Part shown: positions 24,147 to 36,900 of the stretch, piece by piece
How the letters are laid out: every line of letters starts with the position of its first letter
How positions within the stretch are numbered: the stretch's first letter is position 1
Translations under genes and position numbers: made by a program
Origin: Odiellus spinosus
Taxonomy: Eukaryota; Arthropoda; Arachnida; Opiliones; Phalangiidae
Direction: 5' to 3'
NCBI GenBank assembly: GCA_963920705.1
Contig: OY987227.1
Coordinates: 17,819,434-17,883,433, forward strand
Length of the DNA: 64,000 nucleotides
Notes under the pieces: generated by a model
What the model saw: the letters and a program-made list of their open reading frames with translations, nothing else
The model's database searches: none
What the model was told of the DNA's origin: nothing

Positions 24147-25052
24147 AAAAATGGTGACAGCCTCACTTTAAATATACGATTTTATATATTTCTTGAAAAT
24201 TAGAAATTAATTGAAGATAACCTTTAAAACTTGAATAAAGGAGAGAGAAAAAAATCTGTAGCAATTGTGTCTTTAAAATTATGTAAATTCTATAATGTAA
24301 TTCTATAATTCGATACGCTCGAATGAATACCCAGACCCAAAAATTAATTAAAAAAAAACATGAATCCAATTAAAAATCGATTTAATTTTTTTTTATTATT
24401 ATTTGAAGTTATATTTGCATATTAAGTCGGTACCCTTTAATATGTATTGAAATCCATCGATGTATGAAAAGATGGATAATTTAATCCCCTCTTTTCCTCC
24501 CTATTTAATTATTAGAGATATTATATACAAATTGAACCTGCCCTTCTAGCCGCAAGGGCTAAATATAATTTTTGCGTTTATTCTTTTTTATAACTACCTC
24601 TACCGAGATGGAAAATAATAATTAGTCGCCCTGAAGGATAATTACTATAGTTCAGCCAACCAAATTTTTTCCCATTGAAGTCACGAACGAATGATCACGT
24701 TAGTATACCAACCCGAAAATATAATTCTTTTGTTCTTTTTTTATGAATTTTGAGACGCGGGCTAGACTAAAAAAAAAAAGTTTTCCAAAAATTTATACGC
24801 CGCGATTACTTAACTTATTACATACAGCCTTTAGTAATGGTAAATAAAAATTGTGAATCTCAAAGAGTTTTAAAATTTCGAATATTTTTATTTTCGAGAG
24901 ATTTGTCTAAATTATAATTAACTAACAAAAATTTTATATTAAATAAATTGAATCCTTTAAATTTTTCCTCAAATTTTTGTAATGAAAATTATTTAAGAAA
25001 CTTTGGATAAGAAATCTTCCAAGTTTTTAAAGTGAGGCTCTCACCATTTTTT
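24147..25052. mobile_element. Inverted-repeat element bounded by AAAAATGGTGACAGCCTCAC
   Basis: The left end (24147-24172) and the inverted right end (25027-25052) match at 25 of 26 positions. The about 900-bp interior is AT-rich with no transposase frame. Related single ends (TTTAAAGTG...CTCTCAC) appear at about 43221 and 51822. No clear target duplication, so superfamily not assigned. Confidence 0.6.
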
Positions 25053-25164
25053 TTTATACCCCTGGGCTCAAGCGTTCTTAAGAAACTTCAAAATGAAAAT
25101 TTCACAAATTTATAGTTAATTTATTTTCTAATAATGACGTAGTTCATTTCTGGAACTTAATTAA

Positions 25165-25290
25165 CTATAATTTTTCATATGAAAGGTGGGACTTTCTGGA
25201 TTAAGTACTTTTACGAAAAAGATCGCGCGAAAGGAACCTTATCGCGTGCCAAAACGCGGGAAAATCGACTGTAGACGCTATTGAATATAA
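25165..25290. repeat. Dispersed repeat family with AAGTACTTTYACGAAAAAG core, copy 1
   Basis: It shares AAGTACTTTTACGAAAAAG, then CGCGNGAAA and a GTATCACGTG-like block, with copies at about 28985-29050 and 51985-52045. Probably remnants of one dispersed element. Boundaries undefined. Confidence 0.45.
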
Positions 25291-26519
25291 AATATGTATT
25301 TTTCCTGTTGCGGTGTTGTGGTGTGAATAAGCCTTTATACTTTAACCAGCAAACCGTTTCATTATGTCCTAAAAATTTATGAGTTTCAAGTACACTTAAC
25401 GTGGACCAAACCTTACATTTTAAATGCGAGTTTTCTAAATTCATAATAACACTTGGTTAAAGTTAAATTTCACACCAATCAGCATCCCATGGCCCAAAAT
25501 ATATTCCTACAGTCAGAATAATATTCACTTTCATCACAATACGATTCTCGGATTCTTCTCTCATCTCAAGGATCGAGTTTCTTGGAGATAGAGGGAAGGA
25601 TCGCTGTCCAATGCGCTGAAAAGTGCAGTAACAATCTTCTTATTCTTCATTCGGCTTTGTTTCAAGTACAGACTGCGACGTAGAAGTATTGAAAAGCGGA
25701 AGAGAAGGGGAAAAGTTAGGGATCTGGGATGAAATAAAAAATAAAAAAATAAAAAAAGGAAAAAGTTGGTCTCGCACCGCTCGTTATCCGCGCCTGCTCG
25801 GTTGGCTTCCCCCATTTCTCATTCTCCTATTGGATCTCCTTTTAACTCCTCCTGTCGAAAGGGGAAGCCAATGGGATTCATCACGCCGCCCGTTCAAACT
25901 TATTCCTTTTAACGACCCCTAGACATTTCCCGTTTCGAACCTCATCGCTACCTAAGTAAACGCCCCCAGTGAATCGCGTCAGGGAACGTTCCTACAGCCC
26001 TCATTACGTTCGAATTTTAGCTCCGCAGCCTCCAAGCTGACAATTTTGACGCCTACCCTACGAACCAGTAATTAATTTATTCCTAATTATTAATATCGCG
26101 AAATATATTTAGAAGGAAAGAGATTAATTGAAAATTTATTAATTAACGTTAATAGACATTTATTGTTAATTTTGTTTTTTAATTAATACAAAACATTTAT
26201 AATTGGGATTAGAAATTGTTATTTTTAAGATCTTTTTGTCGATTTTTGTCGTCTGCTACTATTAAGCATTGTCAAAACCTCATTAGAGTCATTACTGGCT
26301 AGTGTAATAATCTAGGGAATAGACTTAATTAATAGGAAAAAAAAAAAAAAAAAATGAGGACAGACCGAAAACAGACTGAAATAGTGAATTAAAATATTGG
26401 CTAAGACGGTTATATCTTAATCAAAATAAATTAGATACAATTTAATATATAAAAAAATTTATCTTGGCTTAGTATTAATTATTTTATTATTATTTATCAT
26501 TTATACGTGTAAAATACAG

Positions 26520-26850
26520 AGTAAATATAGACCGAGTGAAGACACGATCACTGACGTCAAGGGCATCTACTATAGCAACGGGTTTGCTATGTTTCCGTTT
26601 CCGCTATGAACTAGGAGTGGACAAATCATGGCGCGTCAATTAGAAACTTGGCCATTCAAATTATTGCGCCATAAATATCCAATAAACAGTCGTTTCGCAA
26701 GCGGAAGTACCAGTAAACCCCCTTGCGGTTGTTTAGTGAAATAATTTGGGATTTTATCAGATTTTTTCCCACCAGGTGCCACTAGTGGCGGCGGGTGACG
26801 TCAGTGGGCGTTTTTTTCGCTACTCGGTATAATGCGCCTTGAAAAAAGGT
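26520..26850. promoter_or_regulatory. GC-richer patch, candidate cis-regulatory element
   Basis: It stands out from the AT-rich surroundings. It contains two TGACGTCA-type sites (about 26553 and 26796), a Hox-like CCATAAAT (about 26670) and an unusual density of CpG. No coding frame. Regulatory role is inferred from composition and from its place 6-7 kb upstream of the hth promoter. Confidence 0.25.
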
Positions 26851-28969
26851 TTAATCGCGCTTATCGTTTGTCATTAAACAATTAAATTGTTTCAAAATAT
26901 TTCCATCTCTTGCGCGGAGCACTGATTAAATTTTATTTAATCTGATTAAATCGGACCTTGAAGCCAAGCAATTGATCTACCGCTCGTTAAAATGTATTCG
27001 CTAATGGCAACAAAACCATTTGATGAATTTTACGAAATCACTATTAAATTTTCGTCATCAATTAATATCGTCTTGTCAAAAATGTCAGTTCAATAAATTA
27101 TCTCGCAGTCTTCATAAAGATAGCTTAATTTGACAATCCGATAAAGAACTTAAAAGGCAGGCAATCATTTCCTTTTACCGACCGAATCACCCTCTCGTCT
27201 CTCTCTCTCTCTCTTCTCCAAAGTAAAAAAAAAAAAGTCGACGAGACGGTTCGGTCGAAAAGGTGTCATTTAGCAAGCATAAACCACGTCGAACCAATAA
27301 AAAAAAAGTTCAGAAGGGGGGAAATAGGCCTAAATTGTCTAGCGAGGGAAAAAACCGATGATCCATCGCTAAGGACAATCATTACTCTTCCACCGGCTCG
27401 CCTCACCCACTATCCAACAAAAATGCACCTCTCATACCCCCTTTTTCTTTACTTTTTATCGCCCTGTCGAAGTAATAGGACCTAAAAAGAGGATAGTAGG
27501 GTAATAAGGTTTATAAAGAGGCCGACCCCATTAATGAAGCTCTAACTTTAACACCTGAAAATCTAGCCGCTCCGTAATGTTTATGTTTTGCGGGAAAACC
27601 CTTATCTCATTCTCAAAGATTTGTATTGTTCACCTTATTTAGACAATGAAGCGATGTTTGGGGAAATGAGAAAAATATAATATATATGAATTACACCCGT
27701 TCCAGGATTGGGCTCGTTGATTCAAATATGTTGAACAAAACTGAAGTTCGTTTCATGAAGAAAAGTCAGCTTAACCTAAGCTATGATCCAAAACAACCTA
27801 GTTAAGATTGGAAATAAAATCGTTAGAATTTTACACTTTTAATAATAATAGAAATTAATAATTTAAAACAAATTACAATCAAAACCTATCACATTTTATA
27901 TTAAATTTATTAACCATTCATTAATGAATGACACTGCCTTTCTTTTGTTAGCTGGGTTGAAAAAGATCGTGTATGCTCGTAAGACTCCCCAAAAAGAATA
28001 AAAATTTCGAGGGTTTAAACCATAAAATATTAATCTAATTAATTAAGGTTGATTGTAAATATAATCTATCAGCTTTCCACATATCTAGAAATATTATATA
28101 CACCTGCATGTACGGAAGAATCCAACTGATTCAATTATTAAGTTCATTCCAATTTTAAATTTCAGTACGACCGATTTGATATTAAAAAAATGTATTTGAA
28201 AATAATATTCTTGTAGCCTTTTACATATTGTAAACTAGTATTCGAATGGACCGTATACTCGTCTCTTTTGCTATAGTTTAGTTTTTTAGGATGGTTTAAG
28301 AAAAAGGGGAGCATTTTCTTGTTGGTGGTATCCGCTCGGTGGTATCTTCCGAGTTTTTACGCCCAGGGGCAAACTGATTTTGAAAAGAGAAGCTATGGGA
28401 GAGTATATAGATCTTTTGTTGCTTATGGTTTAGGGTTTTTTGAATCCCTCTCCCCTTCCTCTCGTAGTCTCGTTGCTTTGCTCATCCCAAAAGAAATAGA
28501 GAGAGAGAAAAAAAGGAACACCAATCTAACATGACAGTGTTGACGCGATTCCGTCATTTTCGAACAAATCGTTTTATTTTGGCTGTCGTATTTTTGACTA
28601 TCGTGGCTGGTACTTGATATCAGTTCCAGACTTGAGCCTTCACTAGGTTATGATTGGTGAAACTAGTGATTTCAACGCGCTGACGTCTCGGATTGAAATT
28701 TACTATACATTTCTTAGGAGTTTAATCATCGTCACTCTGACCTGTCACGATGGATTGTGTTTCTCAGTTTTAAATGGTACTGAGGAAAGAATGCTGTGAC
28801 TGTGATTATGAACTGAATTTTGAATATTATAGTGATTGTGTATGATGGGCTTCAGTGTGGTATAACTTCTTGTCTGGAATATTCATGATAATATTTTGTT
28901 TTAAATGTTATTACTAATTTAAAAATAGAATGATTCTGGCACGTAATTAACGATAAGTTTCGGATGAAA

Positions 28970-29070
28970 AGTAGAACTTTTGTGGAATAAGTACTTTCAC
29001 GAAAAAGACGGCGTGAAATCGAACGTATCACGTGAGAATAAACTGTAGGGTATATTATAACCAAGCAACC
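28970..29070. repeat. AAGTACTTTYACGAAAAAG dispersed repeat, copy 2
   Basis: AATAAGTACTTTCACGAAAA followed by GCGTGAAATCGAA and TATCACGTG, matching the copies near 25205 and 51988. Confidence 0.45.
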
Positions 29071-29465
29071 GCAGTGATGACGTAGTATTTAGTTTAAAAA
29101 AATGATACTCGGTGTTAAAGTTCATAGGGAAATAATTTATTTTGAATATTTTGCAACTTCTATATTGCATTCGAGTATATTTATAATGAAAATTCCAAAA
29201 AACTTCGCTTTTTAAGTATCATAAATTCATTTATTTCCATAAATACATACTTTTAATTTACTTATGATTATGAGTAATGGTTATTTTGTAATAATAATTT
29301 ATTATATTTTGCTAAGTATGCGCCTGACATCAGCTTCTACCTTTTTAAAGGTAGAAACAAGCAAGGGCCCATTTATTTTACTTTACGATGCAGTCATCAA
29401 AGTCATAGTGTCAATGTATATTCGTGCCATAATTCAACTATATGATTGTTTGGTCTACTCAAAAT

Positions 29466-29865
29466 CAGAGATGCCAGAATATTATTTTAGATCCCGCACA
29501 AAACCACCTTGAAAACTAGCCCAAATTCCCGCCCAAGCCAAAATCCCAAAGTAGCCCAAATTCCCGCCCAGTTTAAAAAGAGATACCCTTTTTTTCGGAA
29601 CAAAAACTGGCACCCCATGGTGAAAATCTACAAAACTTTCTCTGGTCAGGTGGTATAACAATAACGTTGTCCGAGGAGAAAGAAAAAACTAAACCAAGGA
29701 CGTTGTATTATTATTTTCCTTGCGTTTTACGAGATACCACGTTACTTCCCCTCGAATTTTTTAAACCAGCCCAAAAAACCGCCTCCCGCCCAAAGGTTTA
29801 TTTTCCGCTATAGCATCCTCAAAGCAGCCCAATTTGGGCGGAAAACCGCCCATCTGGCAACTCTG
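29466..29865. mobile_element. hAT-like MITE, 400 bp, with perfect 8-bp target duplication
   Basis: Terminal inverted repeats are CAGAGATGCCAGA and, inverted on the right, CAGAGTTGCCAGA. CTCAAAAT occurs immediately outside both ends (29458-29465 and 29866-29873), an exact 8-bp duplication as made by hAT transposases. The interior has GCCCAAATTCCCGCCC motifs inverted toward the ends and no transposase. The nearly intact ends suggest a relatively recent insertion. Confidence 0.88.
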
Positions 29866-30881
29866 CTCAAAATTCTCCAGGGAACCAGAATTTTTGAGAG
29901 GAGCATTCCTACTGCTTGATTTTGTTAGGTTTGGGAGTGAAAAGTTGGGAGGTGGATAGCTTCGTGAACTACTGTTTCCTTAATCTGTCCAGCAGGCTTT
30001 TTTTCCTTTATAGCCAAAGATGGGAAGATAGGAGCGTGGTAGGTATAGGCATAAGAGAAGAAATTTTTTGGCGTCTACGTTTTTAACACCCCCTCCACTT
30101 CTCTAGGCCACTAAAACTTGACATTTATGGTCCGAGCTGGTGAATTACAACCAGGGGGTGAGAGGGATTTGCCTTTTCTATTTTTTTTATACGTTCTACA
30201 AAACTATCTTCTTTTAAAAATAGTTCGTGAATCCACTACCACGCTAAATAAACCCCCGTCTTGACCCCCAGTGAATTATTCGCGGAAATTTTGCCGAGTT
30301 TTGAAATTTACGGTCATTTTCCGAGAAAAGAAAAATATTTCTAATTACCATTTTAGTTTTATAGACCTAATGTACCTCAGATACATCCTTGAAAGGGACT
30401 CAAATCCCTATATATAAAAACCGGTTATCAATGGTAATTTAAGACCATTTAAAGATTGTAAATAATTATATATAGAGTTTCTTCACGGGCAGGAATTTAA
30501 CCGGGTTCAAAATTCGCGTAACTTATTGAGCATTTGCTCGCTTTAGATGGTCTAATGTATTTGATTAGGGTTGGAGAACTCGAGGGAACCTCGTACTAAA
30601 ATTTGTGAGAGCTGGATAAAATTCCCTTAGGCCTGTTATAATAACGCCACCTGAACTAATATAAAATTGTCTTTAAAAAAATTAAACCTTTGAGGAACGT
30701 GCTTCTGGTGTGGCCATCTTTATCTCTCACAATGCTAATGAATTTTATCATTTTAAGCCTCTTCTACCTTTGACCAATGTTGAAATAGACGGATTCCAAA
30801 ATTTCCTATAGAGAAAATAACTCCAAGGTGCCCCCATTTCGTCGCCATACTAGGTAATAGCCGAGAGGAAATAAAAAACTG

Positions 30882-30891
30882 TAGATGGCGC
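30882..30891 (+). promoter_or_regulatory. CTCF-like core TAGATGGCGC
   Basis: It matches the central YAGRKGGCRS of the animal CTCF consensus. Similar cores are TAGATGGCAG at 61086-61095 and TAGATGGCGA (one mismatch) at 10334-10343. Insulator use is conjecture. Confidence 0.25.
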
Positions 30892-31118
30892 TCCTCCTCG
30901 TATCTCTCTTACTCTTGTCCTCTCCCACCCCTCCGCTGCCTCTCTCTAACACTTGTAAGATTAAACGTTTAGACTAAAATTCAACCTACAATGGGTGGGT
31001 CCCTGTAATTAGTTCGTTGCATATTTCATAAATGGATCTAATTAAGAACAACAACTTGTGAGAAGCATTGAATAATAAACTTTTAATATTTGCTATAAAT
31101 TGAACTAAACTATAACTG

Positions 31119-31270
31119 TTCAATTGATTAAGACAGTAATTATAAGTTATTCAACTGATTAAGACTAATTATGAGTTATTCATTTGATTAGGATAGTAAA
31201 ATAAGTTATTAAATTGATTAAGACAGTAACTAAAAGTCATTCAATTTATTAAGATAGTAATTATAATTAA
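31119..31270. repeat. Degenerate 29-31-bp tandem repeat
   Basis: Five units of the form TTCAATTGATTAAGACAGTA then ATTATAAGTTA, each diverged at a few positions and varying in length by one or two bases. Confidence 0.8.
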
Positions 31271-33637
31271 TTTTAATGAAACCAACAAAAATTGATACAC
31301 TTGCATGTTGTAAACTTTATTATTTACTCATAAGATTTTGTTCTCATGAAGACGCTGCGCTTAGTTAAATCAAATTAATTTTTTCCAGTACTTGAACATT
31401 TTTAAATATATGATAATTACATAAGTTAATTTAATGAAACTAATACATCATGGTTTTAATCTCAAAACCTTTTTTTTTTTGTATCAGTCTCTTTAAATTA
31501 TTTTATTTTAATTATCCATGTCACCATGATTAATACATTTAACATAAATATTTAAAGTTATATTTTGTACGCTTATTTAAGGTTATTTGGGCACCCCTTA
31601 TCGTTATAATGGTATCATCCTCACTCATGGATATACAAGAAAAGATGGTGGGGATGGCATATTAGTTTTCTTTTCTTCGGAAGAGCCTTTTCTCCGTTGT
31701 GGGGTCTTTTCTGACCCTGGGTACAGGCAGAACTACGACTCGAACAAGACTAAAGCGTATGAGAAAATAACAAGGAGTGCCGATTCTCGGTAATTCGTCC
31801 TGGGGTGACCCTCGTTCTTTTTACCGCACTATACCACCCACATCCCCCACATGTGGTTCTTTTTTCGCCATTCTTACCCCTCCCCTATTTCAGTTTTTCG
31901 TTATGGAAACCATGAGAGCAGTCAAAATCTCTTCAGTACCCGCGAACCTAGGGTGTTGCCTATCTCTAATAGACTATATCATAGAGATAGGGGAGCCTAA
32001 TTTTGTACGTACTGTAATTTATTCTTGTTGTAGGATTGTAAGCAACGGGCCGGGGGTGACTTTTCCATTGAAATATTGGAAATTCAAGTAGAAAGGCTGC
32101 TGTGTGAAACCATCGCTTTGAGTTAATGGTCAGATCCAATTTGAGTTTTCAGCTCTTACAAACGATTTATTCTATGATTTGGTTTCTGAGTTAGGCGGGA
32201 CTTCCTCGCTTTATTAGTGTTGAGATCTTGGAAATAATTCTGACTGAAGTTTGCTTTGTGCACTGAAAAGGGGAATACCACAATGCGTAGAATATTTCTT
32301 GGAAAATTTTCAGTTTTAATTTTCTGATGCTAGTTTCGTGTTCAATGTTGTGATAGTAGGAAAATATTTTACAGAAAACTTTCGGAAAAATCAAAGTCCC
32401 AATTTTAATAAGAATGAATTAGGCTATATTTAGACTTATTGCCATCATCTAGCGCGTTTTTTAATCACTATCTTACTTTATATTTGTTTAGTGAATAAAA
32501 TTTGAAATGAATTGAAATTAAAAAACTATTTCCCATGCCATTTGGTATTTTTTTCACGAAACATTATACTTTCCCTTTAAATATAATCACCATTCGAGCT
32601 TTGTCAAATTCACAAGCTAATATTTTTTAAACTAATTTAAATTCCTTGATTTGATAGTGTAATCTCAATCTATTTGAATAATACACCTATTTTCACTAGC
32701 GCTCTTTAAATCTAAAATCAACATCTTGAAATCTCAGACGAAAAACACCCCCATCAGAAAAAAAAAAAATAAAAAAAATTATGACAGCTAATTCATTATT
32801 CCTTAATAAGATTAAAAATATTTGATTGGCAAAAGCGTACGTACTAAATTAAAACTGGATTCGAGTTGAAATTTGACTAGGCTTGTCCTATTACAATAAG
32901 AATACCAACAATAAATTTAATCCCTTCATTTAAAATTAATTCGGTTTTCAAGATGTAAAAATAACTCGTATTTTGAAAGCCGCCATTAAGGTTTTCTCCC
33001 TCTCCTTCCCCCTTCTCTTCTTGGAAATTTGGGGGTCGTGTTGAGAGCGCTCGCTCCCTTTTCACGCCAAACAGCCTTTAGCTCCGTAGTCTGTTAGAGG
33101 GCGGGAGTATCGCCCGCGTCTGGGCGTTCGAGTTGCGTGTTTCTCTCCCCTGCTCTCTCTCTCCCGTACATTTTTGCAAAACCACTCCTCGATCGGGCCG
33201 GAAAACGCCGACGCTTTTCCCCCGACGAACGAAGCTAGCATCGCGGCGAAAAAGTTTCCAAGGGCCCACAATAATTCTCCCCTTAACGTTGCTCGAACCG
33301 CCGATCTAGTAGGTAGGCTTCGGACGAGTCGCGCGTGAAAGTCAGCCCAACAAGTTTTACATCCGTCAACGGGTCGAAACAGTTTCTTAACCGCCATAAA
33401 TATTGGTCCGTAATCTTAGACAATACCCGAATTTAAATTAAACGGTTTTTCGATTTGTATAAATTTTGGCGCGCAAAATTCGACGGCGGCTCGAAGAATT
33501 TTGGCCCTTGGCCGGTCCCGAGGAGGAGCTAAACGCGTCGAGTGTGCGAGGTGTTGTGCGCGTGTTTTGACGGGCCGCAAATTTTGTTTTCGTTGGTTTA
33601 TACGGTTTTCATCTCGAACAACAACTTGGCCAAAAAA

Positions 33638-33655
33638 ATGAAGATCGCGGGATAA
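33638..33655 (+). other. Upstream ORF 1 in the hth leader
   Basis: ATG AAG ATC GCG GGA TAA in a strong AAAAAAATG context, 276 bp before the hth start codon. It would be translated only if transcription starts upstream of it. Confidence 0.4.
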
Positions 33656-33685
33656 GGATTATTTTATATCCATCAGTTTTCTCGA

Positions 33686-33718
33686 ATGAAAAGTACTCGC
33701 TCGAGTTTCGATAACTAA
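33686..33718 (+). other. Upstream ORF 2 in the hth leader
   Basis: A 10-codon frame closed by TAA, 213 bp before the hth start codon. It is in a different position from uORF 1 and not overlapping it. Translation depends on the true transcription start. Confidence 0.35.
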
Positions 33719-33930
33719 AAGTTGGGTATCCGTGAACGGGAGGCGAAAGTCGTTTCCCCTCTTTCAGCCCTAAACGGCCGGCTGGCGCGGGTCGACTTTT
33801 AGGCTTAACACCCTCTTCTGTTAAAAAATATTGCGTAAACCAAACCGAACCGCGTTTTTTGAAATATTTTAACGCCGTTATTGACGGTTTTGTTTGAATA
33901 ATTACAAACTATCGCCGTTAAATTAAATTA

Positions 33931-33942
33931 ATGGCGCAAAGG
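33931..33942 (+). CDS. hth: hth exon 1 coding part (MAQR)
   Basis: ATG GCG CAA AGG followed by a GTGAGT donor at 33943. A four-codon first coding exon is the usual arrangement in Meis genes, and joining to 35974 restores [14 protein letters not shown]. The in-frame phase is 0. Confidence 0.93.
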
Positions 33943-36900
33943 GTGAGTTGTTTTAATTAATCTTAATTTGGAACTAAGTTTTTTAATTAGTGGTCTAATG
34001 ACAGTTTAGCTTACGGACACACGTTTAAATTGTGGGTTGGGCTCCCTTATGGATAGATATTGATCCTGGATGTAATATTCATAGACCTAATTAAGTATTC
34101 TCCTTTAACAACCCTAGTAATAACGTTTTTGGGCGTGTTTGTAATATTTGTATCTAGTTATAGCGAAGCCCATTAGCCTAAGTGTGGTAGATTCTATTTA
34201 AAAGTCATAGCCATAGTCTTTAAGCGCTTTCACTAACGCCCTAATATTTTTGGTCGTTCAATTATAAATACGCGTATTTTAAAATAAATCCACTTCCTAT
34301 TTCATGGTATTTGAAAGACGCTAGTTAGGCCTAACGCTCTGTTTTTCTTTCAAAATCACGTGGAAACTTCTGGTGTTAAAGAAAGGGGGCAGAGTGGAGT
34401 ACGGAGGCCATCTGTGGCTAAAAGACATTTTGTCGGCCTATACTTATAGGTTCCTTATGACCATCATTTTCCGTTTTAGGGGGATACGGGGTGTTCTGGA
34501 GTTTAGTTCCCCACCCACCCCATTGGCACGATATGTGTTTTTACGGCATCAACGATGATTTACGAAGTTTTAAGAACTTGACCCCCTTTAATAGACTCTC
34601 CCGGTACGGCACCACCCCCCTTATTCCCGTAATTCTGGCCTCTGTGTTTAATATACACGCTGTTATAAAATTCTTGCCCGTGTTTAGACCTCTTATTTTT
34701 TTTTTTTCTCGAAAAGGGGGTGGAGATGCTTTTCCAAATATTTCACCTACATTTTCAATCGCTTGTCATTTCGGCGTCTTCGGCTATCATTCAAACGCCA
34801 GATCAAACGCTATATCTTGTAAAATAAATTAAAAGATTCAAACTTCTATTTAGCGAAGGTGACACATTGATATTGATACTTTTTATCGGTTACGAGATGC
34901 ATTTTTAAGTGAAGTTCATCAAATTTGTAAATATTTTGCCCTGATCCTGTATATGAAAGATTACAGGGTTTTAATTCTTGAAAGGTTTTGGAAATACAAG
35001 AGATACCGTGTTATTTATCTTTAAAAACAGCTAATGAACAATTTAGAATGCAATAATTTTAATATTTGATTTATCCAAGGCTTATTAATGGTTAGAATAC
35101 GCGGGAAAACTTTATTGCAGCATTGCGAGGGATTTTTACCAAGTAATACGTCTTATTATTCTAATAAAATGATATGAGTTAATAGACCGAACGCGACGAG
35201 TCTAATTTTACAGTTAGTGACCGCATAACAGTTACCAAAAATCTGGATGGCGGTTTTATTTTTCTAGATTGTTCTAAAATCACTCTAAAATCCATCCTTT
35301 GCCGGTTTAGAAGTAATTGAGAAGAAGGCTTGGAGAAAAAGACAATCAAATTTTTAAACTTATCATATTTTCCCGAGGGGGCAGACACTTTTGAGTTCAG
35401 GGCTACAAAATCTTTGTACTCTGCACTACCCTACCTGAACTCAAAAGTTCCTAAGAATTTCAACTCAATGCACTGCCAAAGTTTAACTCGGGTGACCTGC
35501 GAATTCCCCACCTTTCCCTCTATTGTTTAATTTCTATTAAGGCAGTGACGAGGAGTTTTGTGTACGAAATTTTAGAATTTTCAAGACATTTTGAGATACC
35601 TAAGAGATTTTTGGATTTTAAATGTTAATTTCCCATGTAAATTATATATAGCAGGAATTCGGACAAACTGTACAGGATTTTGGCAACTGTCTGACCCCTT
35701 GGGCAGTGCATTAATAATTAACATTTAAATAATTTAGTCAATTAATATACCCTCCTATTTACAAAGCTTCGTATTTTAGCGTCTTATTTACGTAGGTTTT
35801 GCTATTGTTTATAAGCGCGAAGCAAAGGCTTCGCAAACTTGTTGAAAATCTAGATGAACTTGAAATCGTAAAAGGCTTATGACGCAACGTTAAATTTTCA
35901 AACCTTACATGTACGCGTTTATAATTTATTCCAGGGTAATAACATAAATATTGTTTATTATTTTTTTTTGCAGTACGACGAGAGTATACCGCATTATGGC
36001 GGCATGGATGGGCCGTCGCCCATCTACGATCCTCACGGGCATCGGCCCATGCAACCCTTATCACACAGCCCCCACATGAATCACGGACATTCTATGCATC
36101 AATACCATACCAATCATGTTATGTCAAATCACGTTATGGGCAGCGTACCAGACGTCCACAAGAGGGACAAAGACGCTATTTACGGGTCAGTATTTTTTCT
36201 TTATTATTATTGAACTCCCATACTCCTCGCGAAACCAATTTGTACCTGCGTTTTTTGATAAATGTAGTTTTAATAGTTGTTGGCATTTACATCGTGTAGT
36301 ACGCGTAAATGTAACAGTAGTAGTTTGAGATTGCCAACTCTTGTATTACATTTTACCTCATAACATGTGTTTAATACCTCGATCGTGATGGAAGAGGAAA
36401 TGATACGGGAAATAATACCTATAGTTCCCATCACGCCTGTTCAATTTAAATTATCATTTAGGATCGTGTCACCATTTAAAGTCAGATATATAATCTATTA
36501 TTTTTGATGGCAACTTTTCGAAATTTTTAATTGTAAAATATTAGTGGATTATCCTTTAAAGGGAGAATGCTACCTAACAAAAGAGCTTTTCTTATCGATT
36601 CTTTAAATGGCCTATAGTCCAACAGTAAAAATAAATCAAATTGCAAACTAATATTAAACTAGAAATAAATTTAAAACTTACCATCAGCTGGATTCATGGA
36701 GATCCTGAACTCCCCATATAAGGATTAGCGACCAATGACATTGATCGATGACCCTTAGATGGGGAGTGCAGGATCTCCATTATCAATGTCATTCGATCTC
36801 CATAAATCCAGCTAAGCCTTTTTTGATGTTGTTTTTAATTTATTTCTAGTTTAATATTAGTTTGTACTTTTTTTTACTGTTGGATTAGTAGTTTTGAGCA

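Larger units (their letters stand above)
10178..33000. other. About 23 kb of intergenic DNA upstream of homothorax
   Basis: No gene with recognisable protein homology was found on either strand. The open frames are short, overlapping and compositionally like random AT-rich DNA. The stretch holds the minisatellites and DNA-transposon remnants listed separately, together with GC/CpG-rich patches around 16.7-17.1, 17.8-18.4, 20.7-21.1, 22.2-22.5, 25.6-26.0 and 26.5-26.9 kb. Long gene-free flanks with such patches are usual next to developmental transcription-factor genes, so cis-regulatory elements or unannotated non-coding transcripts are plausible. I cannot demonstrate either from sequence alone. 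Confidence 0.6.
33001..33930 (+). promoter_or_regulatory. hth: CpG-rich promoter and 5'UTR region of homothorax
   Basis: The roughly 900 bp before the MAQR start codon is strikingly GC- and CpG-rich (notably 33040-33380, 33470-33600 and 33770-33790) compared with its surroundings. This fits the promoter plus 5'UTR of a developmental gene. Two short upstream open reading frames (33638-33655, 5 codons plus stop; 33686-33718, 10 codons plus stop) precede the start codon. The transcription start is not identifiable from sequence, so how much is UTR is unknown. Confidence 0.6.

Noticed and set aside
26760..26790. Possible CTCF site CCACTAGTGGCGGC
   Set aside because: The spacing between TAG and GGC is one base short of the consensus.
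29264..29512. 82-codon frame upstream of and entering the hAT-like MITE
   Set aside because: The frame runs across the insertion boundary at 29466, so it cannot be an old gene, and it has no similarity to a transposase.
33062..33397. 111-codon open frame antisense in the hth CpG-rich promoter
   Set aside because: GC-rich DNA gives long frames by chance because stop codons are rare. Arg/Ala-rich product without homology.
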